Below, one piece after another: positions 54,832 to 64,000 of a DNA stretch of 64,000 bases. This stretch comes from Adiantum capillus-veneris. Taxonomy: Eukaryota > Streptophyta > Polypodiopsida > Polypodiales > Pteridaceae. The position numbers and the translations under genes are program-made. A model generated the notes under the pieces. It made no database searches. It had not been told where the DNA came from and saw only the letters and a program-made list of their open reading frames with translations. The stretch lies in NCBI GenBank assembly GCA_014529385.2, contig CM043959.1, positions 86,461,529-86,525,528 on the forward strand, given 5' to 3'. The stretch's first letter is position 1. Each line of letters begins with the position of its first letter.

Positions 54832-55068
54832 TCTGTGATTGCCTGGTCAAAAGTTTGTTGTGACTGCCTAGGCAAAAAGTCTGGTACTGCAATTGCATTG
54901 ATTTCTAAATTTTGTTATGCATGCTTGCTCGAGGCTCGAGAAGGGTGCAAAAAGACGGCCATGCCACAAGGGGGCGCCAAATGGCCATGTTTAGAAATCA
55001 ATGCAATCACATCACCAAACTTTCATTCGGGCAGTCGCAGCAAACCTTGACGAGGCAGCCACGACAGA
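54832..55068. repeat. Foldback (inverted-repeat) element
   Basis: Arms 54832-54909 and 54990-55068 are reverse complements at roughly three bases in four, with a perfect 18-bp inner part (ATTGCATTGATTTCTAAA facing TTTAGAAATCAATGCAAT). The 80-bp loop is GC-rich. It resembles a foldback MITE. No target duplication was established. Confidence 0.75.
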
Positions 55069-55079
55069 CTTTGAACCAG

Positions 55080-55713
55080 GCAGTTGTAGCAAACTAAATG
55101 GAAATTTTGAACATCAATCAGGTTATTAATTTTGTCTTTTTCACCATGGTATTTGAACAAATCATTAGCAAAGATGTTGAATTTATGAATTTGACAAGTT
55201 GAGAATCACTCTACTATACATATAACTAACTCATACATTAGGAAAAATATGGACTTTGCATGGGCCTTGTAAGAAAGCCTAATCTTAAGGGATCAAGTCT
55301 AATAATGTGTATGGTTAAGGGGACAAGTGCATCTATTAAGCTATGTATTCATAGGTTTCTCTCTCATTTTTTTTAAGGTCCAAGTAGGGGATGGAGCTAA
55401 GAAGCCATCTTCTCTCTCTACCTTTTGAGAGTGATGAGAGAAAAGGTGGGATGCCATTAACTCCCCGGTCAAATCTTCTCTTTTTCTTTTCATGCCACCC
55501 AATCAAAAGCACAATTAAGTGCCAAAATTTTACTTTTTTATTTAAAAAAAGTCATTTGGACCCATTTTTAGTTTAAAACTTCTTCCAAGTCATATATATA
55601 TGAAAAAATACTTTTTAAGTTGTTTTCCCTACATCTACAAACTCTGACTCATTTTCTATTCTCTTTCTCCTCCTAGAATGTCAAATTCAAATTTTGAACA
55701 ATTTCCCCCCATC
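55080..55713. other. Non-coding, nothing recognised
   Basis: AT-rich spacer without structure that I can name. Confidence 0.4.
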
Positions 55714-56043
<330 letters not shown>

Positions 56044-56100
56044 CAAGCTATGAAAAAAATGCTGCCTAGTTCAAACCGACTTCTCCAAAGAATTCAGAGC

Positions 56101-56220
56101 AGAATGCAGATGTCATTATTAGTGTTAATGCATATGGCCCAGTAACGAGAATTTAGTAGTGGCAAGGGTGCTTGTGTGCGCTTGTGGTGTCAGACCATGT
56201 GAGAAGTAGTGTACTACTCC
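56101..56220 (-). repeat. Dispersed repeat, inverted partner of 49050-49164
   Basis: The reverse complement matches 49050-49164. Both copies are close to CA or TG microsatellites. Confidence 0.7.
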
Positions 56221-56233
56221 TAACATACTTACT

Positions 56234-56236
<3 letters not shown>

Positions 56237-56283
<47 letters not shown>
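56237..56283 (+). repeat. (GA)n microsatellite
   Basis: About 23 GA units directly after the dispersed repeat. Confidence 0.95.
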
Positions 56284-56287
<4 letters not shown>

Positions 56288-59200
56288 AGTTGATTGTCTA
56301 ATAATAGTTTGAATTATACACTATATTGAACTATATAATGGACCAAACTAGACTTCATAGATGTATAATAATGTATCATGAATGAAGTTACATTACACAT
56401 GGGCAAGAAATAGAAGATTTGTATCTGTCTATTGAAATTATCTGATCTACTAACACTACATCAATTTTTCCATCTATGCTACTTTACAAGATTAGAACAC
56501 ATCTTGTGTGTAGAACTCGTCCAGTATGTAGATTTGCTGCTATAGTTGCAATTACATTTGTAATTCCAAGGAAAGGACCTATTACCTGCCACCATCGAAG
56601 AAAAACAATCTCGTCAAAATTGGCATTACCTGGGAAGACAAGTGTCGATGACCCCTTCCCCTTGTTATCAGTGTCAAGAATTACAAAGAAACTAACAAAT
56701 AAGCAGAGGTTAAGTAAATATTGGTCAACAACGTAATCATATGTTCCAAAGCACTAGCATGACATGGGAGACATTTCAATGACCCCTATTCCCTATTACC
56801 CGTGTCAAAAATTACACAAAAACCTCACTGCTAAGAAAGTAAATTTATTAGAAATTGCAAACTTCCATTTGAAAAACATTGGACAGCATCTTGTTTGTAT
56901 TTCGGACAATATTTCAAAAAATTCCATAACGGTCATCTCAAAAGAGACACTCGCTTGACGATTAAGGATGTCATCAAAAGAAAACAAGTTCCATGTGTTC
57001 ATAACAGAAGAAAACTCAAAACCAATTAATCCATGCCTTGTCTGTCCAAAGCCATAAGGCCATGGTGAAATTCCATTTCAAACTTTGAAATTACAAGCAT
57101 CATAAAAGGATACGACAAACCCTCACTATATACATGACCCCAAGATACTATCAAAATTGATGTTAATTCCATATTAGACATTAGATCAAAATCCTATTCT
57201 TTGAGAAAATGGAAATAGAAATAATAAGTTGGTCAAATTCCACTATGTATGCCAAAAAATTCAACCTACTTATGTCAAAAACTATTCTTGATATGCAAAT
57301 AGCATGGTTTCCAAATCATTCCAAATTTCATATAGATAGCTGAACAATTTTTTCAAAGTTATGTTAATCATGCGTATTTAAGAAGCTGAAAATACTCTTT
57401 TTCCATCTATCAAAAAAACAAACCCAACTTTATGATGTAGTTAATGTCTAATAGTCATGTCTTACACTGAGGTTTATTGTATAAAGGCAATATGAAAGGG
57501 CTTTCAATCTTTCGTGAAAAATGGCATAGCCATCTACAAGAACAAAACATAAAAATAATTATCCTGCAATAACATTTCAACAAAAGTTAGCAACCATGCT
57601 GCTTGTACGCCATTTTCCTGTAATTTCAAGGTCCCAAGGAATATTAGTCTATATTAGAACTCTATGCAAATACCTTTAGCTATTCCCAAGCTTTGAATCA
57701 TGCAGATTAAATATCTAATTCCACGAACTTCTTACACCAACAAAATAACCAAAATGCAAAAACCGTTAAGTATGGAAAGGCTCCATATGCATGTGTATAT
57801 GCCCGAGAATGTTTGGTCATAACACTTGCATGTTTGTGCATGTGTGTATGTTTCCTTACCAAAATTTTGGGAACTTGATGCTATCCCAATGATGAAAGTA
57901 GTGTGCAAGGTTGAGTAACTTACACATGACGAGACTAAACCTAGTCGCAAACATGGTTGACTTTATGGTTAGCAAACTCCAACTAGAGCAATACATGCTT
58001 TGTAATTGGATTTCTTGGTGCTAACGTAGCTTCACATATTCTTTAGCACAAGTTTACACTTGTAATTTGTTTATCCTCTTTCGATAAATGACAATATTAA
58101 GGTGTTTTTCCCCGCCGTTTACAAACATTATTCCAAAAGGACTGGTAAACAAGGATCACACTGCCTTACGACATTGCTAAGGAAACAACAATGTCATGAA
58201 TAACCTTCTTGGTTAACTTGAAATATTGACGAGCACTCAAACCGAGCCATGATCTCTATTGGTGATTGTTAGATCTATGTCATGAATGTGCATGCCGCTT
58301 CAAATTGGCCTTTGCTAAACACTAGGGCCCATAACACCTAGTGTGCATGCATTTAGCAAAAATAGATCGGAACCTGCATATCCATTATTGTACTTATCCA
58401 TATTTATGGTGAATGTGATGCTAATAGCACACATGAAAGAGGAGTGTAAATAGTCCTAAAAAGAAACTAAATACAATCTATTGTAATCATTTGCAAGCCT
58501 TGCTAAAAACTTTGAACCATAAGAGAATGTGAAACATAAATCACTTTTAGGTACAAACAATAAAACATTTTCATTAACAACACATAGCCTTGCTATATGC
58601 ATAAACAACCATCCATTCATGTTGTTTAGCAGCACTCATAATCTTAACAAGTCTTTCTAAGTCTCCAACAATTCCTAGCCACTTAAAGTGTTCCTGATAC
58701 TACGTGCTGAAAATGGTCTATAAAATGGATTTGACCAGCACCTAGGGACTTTTTCGCGACACATAATTGAGACACCATGTGCCAATTTCAGTCCCACAGA
58801 CTCATATTCTCCACATGTGGAATATGTGTCAGTTAAGGATGTCCATAAGAAGAACATCCTTCAAGTACTAGATGTACTTGTGTGTGGAGGTAACTACAAA
58901 CACACTACAATGTGCATGAGAGGAACCTTCATTAACCTTGCTCCACATTGGCTAAACCAAACTCCTTGAGCTCTTAGACCATGTTGTATCCCATGTGACA
59001 ACATGTGCCGAAGAAAACCTTACATGTAGGTTCATTACTTCATAATGCAAGATTGTATGTTGGACACTACGATCCAAAATACTTTGCTCCTACATGACCT
59101 TGTCGTGTCTCTTAAAGAGAAAAATGGATGAAAACACAGAAGTTTATACATCCTACTTGCAAAAGTAAACAAAAACATATTAAAAAAAGAAACAAAACAA

Positions 59201-60700
59201 AGCAGATGCATAACAGAGGTTGAACATAGTGTTTACTTACTTGTAGTCAAAAGCACCTGCCCAAATTTCTCGCTTGTAAAGGCCTAGGAACACTAATTGA
59301 AAATGAGTGAAATTCAAGTAGTATTACACATGTAACCGTGGCTGTTGCCTTTGCAATCCAAACCCCTTGGTTAAAATCTACATTGTCAAACCCCTTGGTT
59401 AGACTTTGCAGAGGAACTGCTCAACTAACAGCCAATAGTAATTGAAGTCAACTTTGGAAGTTGAAATTATCCACTACCCCTTGTTAGCTAGTGGACTTAT
59501 TTCCTTGAAAGTGCAAGTGGGAAGGTTCCAAGTATTGACCATCAACACTTAATAAGTAATTTAGTAATCATGAGCAAGGTCCTACCCAAAAATTGTACTC
59601 GTATAGACACTCTCAGTGCTATAGGTAAACTAGGGGATCCACTGAAGTTGGGATCGTATTCACAGTTGGATCTTTTCAGACCCAAAAATCCATAATCTTG
59701 GGTTTTTGTGAATAGAAGTGTTGTCTAAAATGATGGATTAATCTATACACCTTAGTAGAGATAAGCCCTTACGAGTTTAAGATGTTCAAAAACTCAACTT
59801 GATCTTCACACTTAAAGTATGTAGTGCTAAAATAGCACCCAAAATGGTAGGACTCTTGCTTGTCCATTAGAATCGATGGGTACTCAACTAGACAAAATTG
59901 TTTGATCTTGACAGCAATCACTAATGGATTACAAACAGATGGCTCTTAGCCATTCCAAAATAGGTGGCTTTTTGCCCTTCGAAAACAAATGGCTATTAGC
60001 CCTTCCTGTTACCATATTGACATAGAAAGATTTTAGTAAAATCATGCCTTGCCATGTAGTCTTGAAAACAATGGTATGTTCAGTGTATTGGGTTTGGAAA
60101 ATCTACCTATTTATGAACTATGGAAATAGAGGCCGGTTGACTTCTTGGAATTGCAACATTGGTCGGCCTTGTTGCATAACTTGATCTTATAAGCCTCAGG
60201 CCTTGCCTGGCTTGCCTTTATGTCCAAGAAACCTTTCCTACATGCATTAGCTATGATTGAGGAATTAAAATAAAAGAAGCTAAAGAAAGTTACCTCACCC
60301 TCAATTCCCGACTCATAGCCCACAACCTTGTTGACCTGCTCCTTGACAGTGGTCATTAATTTTTCTTACCATGTATGTCAAAAGATAGGCAATCCTTGAC
60401 CCCTATAGTTTTTTCTTGATAGACAAAATCTCAATTTGCCATGCCTTTGCATGATATGTTTGCCTAACTGTAAAAACTTGTCAAACAGAGGCACCCTTTG
60501 CTTTTCGTGTTGGGAATGTGAATAGATCTTAAAAATTCCATGAAGTTATAACTTAAAATGGTAAAATCTATTTGCTTATCAATTGCTATGATAATGTATG
60601 TTTTAGCAATTAGGAACTCGAGAAATTTCCTTTTTAAGGATTGTGTCCTCATCAAATTGCTTGTAGCGGTCATTGAAATGACCCTTGACGCATCATTGAA
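56284..60700. other. Long non-coding stretch
   Basis: About 4.4 kb of AT-rich DNA with only short open frames. A weak local duplication pairs 56633-56700 with 56767-56830 (both with GTGTCAA(G/A)AATTACA). Nothing else recognised. Confidence 0.5.
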
Positions 60701-60701
60701 G

Positions 60702-60915
60702 CCGTATCCTTGAGCACGTCATATCAAGATTACTCCCTTTGTGAATGTATAATTCTCTTGGGAACTTTGAGAGAAATGTCTTTTGGTAGTAGTCATTTCA
60801 ATGAAGTCGTATCCTTGGGCATGTCGTATCAAGATTACTCCCTTGCTCTAAATGTATAATCCTCTAGAAAACTTTGAGAGAACTTTCTTTTGGTAGTAGT
60901 CACGATGACAATTTG
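60702..60915 (+). repeat. Tandem duplication, about 107-bp unit
   Basis: Two units (60702-60807 and 60808-60915) share CGTATCCTTG, TATCAAGATTACTCCCTT and TTTTGGTAGTAGTCA. Confidence 0.85.
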
Positions 60916-60964
60916 TTGTAAATAGGCGGTCCATACATGCCAAACTCCTTGAGCTCTAGATCCA

Positions 60965-61165
60965 ATGGCTATGGCGGCCAGCTCTAGTGGAGCATGTGGG
61001 TGGCCTGGCGTGTTGCAGGCGGGTGGGAAATTCCCCCTTGAAAGGAGATGGCCAATTTACCCAAGCCAAGGAAACCCATGGCGTCGACAAAGACAGGGCA
61101 CAGTCAAAGAGCAGTTTGATGAGGGCATCCGCTACATGCGGCTTCTCGCCATGCTACACTAACGA
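60965..61165 (+). other. Unassigned GC-rich open frame
   Basis: A 65-residue frame (MAMAASSSGACGWPGVLQAG) in a GC-richer island amid AT-rich DNA. No domain and no neighbours. It may be a gene fragment or chance. Confidence 0.2.
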
Positions 61166-61311
61166 ATAGTGCTCACCTTGCCCTCGCAAACTCAAGGAGC
61201 CCACCTACAAGCCATTTCATGCAGTTCAACCTTGCTCCACTCCCCGGCTAAGCCTACCTTCCCACGGTCTTCTTCTCCACAGTCGGCTTTGTAGGGGCGG
61301 TGACCCATCAC

Positions 61312-61314
<3 letters not shown>

Positions 61315-61398
<84 letters not shown>
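61315..61398 (+). repeat. (GA)n microsatellite
   Basis: About 42 GA units with one interruption near the end. Confidence 0.97.
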
Positions 61399-61403
<5 letters not shown>

Positions 61404-61471
61404 TCATGCAACCATGCATGCAAAAGACATGCAAGGCTCTCCCCTTCTCCATAGCTCCTACCTCCCCCTGA

Positions 61472-61780
61472 GCTCTGATATAATTATAAGACCAAGGAAA
61501 CTGGAGCCTACTAATCTCCACCCAATCATGCCCTATATAGGTCATGCCTACTAATAACAGGACCCCCTTGACTGCATGGCTCCTGGACCTTGGCCTGTCC
61601 GGTCTTACCCTTGACCTGACATTGCTTTAATACCATTATAAGATCAAGGGGACTAGATCATGCTAATCTCCACCCAACCATGCCCTATATAGGCCCTGCC
61701 TGCTAATAATAGTACCCCCTTGACCACAAAGCATCGTCCTAGACCTTGGCCTGCTCGATCTTACCCTAGGACTGACAAAG
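61472..61780 (+). repeat. Tandem duplication, about 155-bp unit
   Basis: Two units share ATTATAAGA(C/T)CAAGG, CTAATCTCCACCCAA, ATGCCCTATATAGG and CCTTGGCCTG. Confidence 0.85.
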
Positions 61781-61914
61781 TAGTATTAATTACTTTCATG
61801 CATGTTCTATGATTCAAAATACATGATGATTACCAGTTTATGCATTGGTTTTAGTATGGTTGTCCATCGTCTGATGTACAAATATTTCTTGTGTGTGTGT
61901 GAGTGTGTTGTTGC

Positions 61915-62215
61915 TACTGTTTTTAAACTTATACTTATACATAAAATAACATAATAGCTCAAAAGATATCTAGCTTTAGACAAAGGACAAGATTACATAA
62001 AAACGACTCAGTCTCTGACTCAATTCTATACATCATAGTGAGAATGAGGTATCATTCTAGTGATTTGCACATAAGATAGTCAAGAATAACTAATACTAAA
62101 GAGACAGAGGTCAAGCTCAACGGTGACGGATAGCAGCAAAGCCAAAAAGATCGTAAGTAAAGATAGAGTCCTCACCTGCATCCATATAAACAAGACAATA
62201 GATTTGTTATCCTTG
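61915..62215 (+). repeat. Direct repeat, first copy
   Basis: About 300 bp similar to 63640-63940, starting TTTTTAAACTTATACTTATA in both. Separation is about 1.72 kb. No coding region lies between. Confidence 0.85.
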
Positions 62216-62955
62216 AAAAGGTTCTACAGGTTTCAACAAACCTTTTAATACCTTTTTAACTTATACCTACCATCCTGTATACGTTCTCAAAAGCAATTGA
62301 TATGAAGCTGTCACTATTTCTTTTGTAATGAGAAGGCCTTTACCCCTCCAGATTAAGTGTAAAGTGTCTCATATTTTATTTTTTTAAATTTGTGACCTGA
62401 AAGTCATCACTCCTTTAGAACCAAATGAGATCATAGGCTATAATTAAGGTTAGTATTAACCCCATTTCTTAAGAATTTATACATATGTATTAAGTTGGTT
62501 TAAGTTTTGATAAGAAGGCCATCACCCCTTCTGATCCAAGTGTTTTACCCAATCCGATTTGACCCAGAGAAGATAATATATGAAGTTTCTTTAGCTAACC
62601 ACTTCAGGTTTACAATTGTTCATGGTTTTACAAAAAATGGAATCTACGGTCATAATCTTTTCTCACTAGTGCTATCAAAACATATGTATGTATGTATCCT
62701 TTAGACAATGTAACCATCAACCCCCAATAGGCATATTTATCTAAGCCATCCAATTATGCCAAGACAATATAGGAAGATGTCACACCCAAGGGAGGTAAAG
62801 CTGTATACTCATCAGTTTCATTATGTTTCAAAAAAAAAACAAATTCTTCCAAGATACAGACTCAAGGTAGCCCCCTATAAGACAAAATAATCATTAGCTA
62901 TCACTAGCTTAGATGTGTGTAGTTGGGTGAAGCAATCATAGCTAGATGAAGTGAC

Positions 62956-62959
<4 letters not shown>
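62216..62959. other. Non-coding between direct repeats
   Basis: Two weakly similar stretches (near 62330 and 62512) share AGAAGGCC(T/A)T(T/C)ACCCCT. Otherwise nothing recognised. Confidence 0.4.

Positions 62960-63038
<79 letters not shown>
62960..63038 (+). repeat. (GT)n microsatellite
   Basis: About 39 GT units. Confidence 0.97.
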
Positions 63039-63041
<3 letters not shown>

Positions 63042-63639
63042 CGCACGTGCACCCGCCCTAACCTAGGCACCATGCTCAATAAGTCGACAGTAGGCCCATA
63101 CTACCTCATCAAGTTGATGAATGTATAATAGTCAAGTATGAAGCCAAGGAGCTTTATCATATTAGAAAATCCATGAGTCTCATCGGAGCAATAAGTGACA
63201 ATGTTAACAGAGAGTATTATTCTCTAGACAAAGTTTTAAGGCTTTATTAGCCAGTAGAAAACCATATGGATGTGGTTCATAGTTAGTCAAAGAAGTTTTC
63301 CATGCTTTTACTAGTTTGTATGGATAGTCCTCAAACGAACCGTCCATCCAAGAGTAGTCATTTAAAGGTAAAATGTCCTTGAAATCATAAGAATCAAAAA
63401 AAAAAAATAAGGGTAAGTAATTTTGGCTTAACCTGCAACCTAAAACCAGCAGTGTCAAAGACCATAGTAGCTGTGAGCAGGAATCAGATCTATAGACAAG
63501 GAGAGACCACCTAACATCTGTCAACCTAATAAGGAATTATAGATGGTGGGTCCATCAAAGCCTATAGACAAAAATCTCCAAAGCCAGTGTTCTGGTTACC
63601 TAGCATTCTATGAGAGCCTTGTGTTTAGGATGTGTCTTG
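63039..63639. other. Non-coding between direct repeats, second part
   Basis: No recognised gene. A minus-strand 106-residue open frame (63524-63204) has no recognisable domain and probably arises by chance. Confidence 0.4.
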
Positions 63640-63945
63640 TGTTGTTTTTAAACTTATACTTATACACAAAAGAACATAACGGTTCAAAAGTTAGCTGGCT
63701 TTAGACAAAAGACAAGGAGTAGCACAAAAATGACTTAGTTTTTAATTCGTTTCTATACATCATAGTGAGAATGGGGTATCATTCTAGTAATTTGTACATA
63801 AGATAGTCAAGAATATCTGATACTAAAGTGATAGAGGTCAAGTCAAACGGTGATGAACAAAAGCAATGCCAAAAAGATCCTAAGTAAATATAGAGTCCTC
63901 ACATGCATCCATATAAACAAGACAACAGATTTGTCAGCTTTGAAT
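63640..63945 (+). repeat. Direct repeat, second copy
   Basis: Matches 61915-62215 with scattered substitutions and small indels. Similarity fades before the window end. Confidence 0.85.
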
Positions 63946-64000
63946 TCATTTTACACATGTCAACAAACCCTATCAATTGTTATCCATGTCCTACTTAAAA

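Noticed and set aside
63204-63524. 106-residue minus-strand frame
   Set aside because: No domain, no splice context, and it sits between non-coding direct repeats; likely chance.

Overview
The window reads as repeat-dense nuclear DNA of a land plant. The evidence is Ty3-type elements with two RNase H domains (Tat-like), a chromodomain-bearing Ty3 element, a Ty1/copia element primed by initiator tRNA-Met, a MULE/SWIM gene with GT-AG introns, and very many (CT)n and (CA)n microsatellites. The lineage cannot be fixed from sequence alone. A large-genome plant such as a fern or lycophyte is my guess, not a finding. No rRNA, tRNA or CRISPR locus was recognised.

Layout. 1-9393 (minus) is a Tat-like Ty3 element arranged head-to-tail, as LTR, internal region, LTR, then a second internal region running off the window. 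9394-22139 (plus) is an old chromovirus. Its integrase is split by a Ty1/copia element (13840-19421, minus) flanked by a GAGGG target duplication. 22143-26516 is a decayed Penelope-like retroelement with a YMDD reverse transcriptase and no endonuclease domain seen. A second copy lies at 45339-49021 and is itself interrupted. 27461-39228 (minus) is a MULE-transposase/SWIM gene split by a young Tat-like element (30009-38748) whose LTRs are almost identical. 39229-43059 (plus) is an eleven-exon gene whose C-terminal part looks like a permuted DNA amino-methyltransferase. 43060-64000 is mostly non-coding: microsatellites, a 127-bp dimeric minisatellite, a protein-kinase pseudogene, a foldback element and several local duplications.

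Order of events from nesting: the chromovirus predates the copia insertion, and the MULE/SWIM gene predates the Tat insertion. Nearly all retroelement frames are broken. The MULE/SWIM and methyltransferase-like genes keep splice phase across most junctions, so they were host genes or recently active genes, each carrying one or two lesions.

Most unusual points: (1) both Penelope-like copies carry two interleaved inverted repeats laid over the stop codon, followed by a (CA)n tract; (2) the methyltransferase-like gene; (3) a 20-nt non-iMet primer-binding site shared by two different Tat-like elements; (4) repeated one-base losses in G pairs and homopolymers, which may be assembly error rather than biology.
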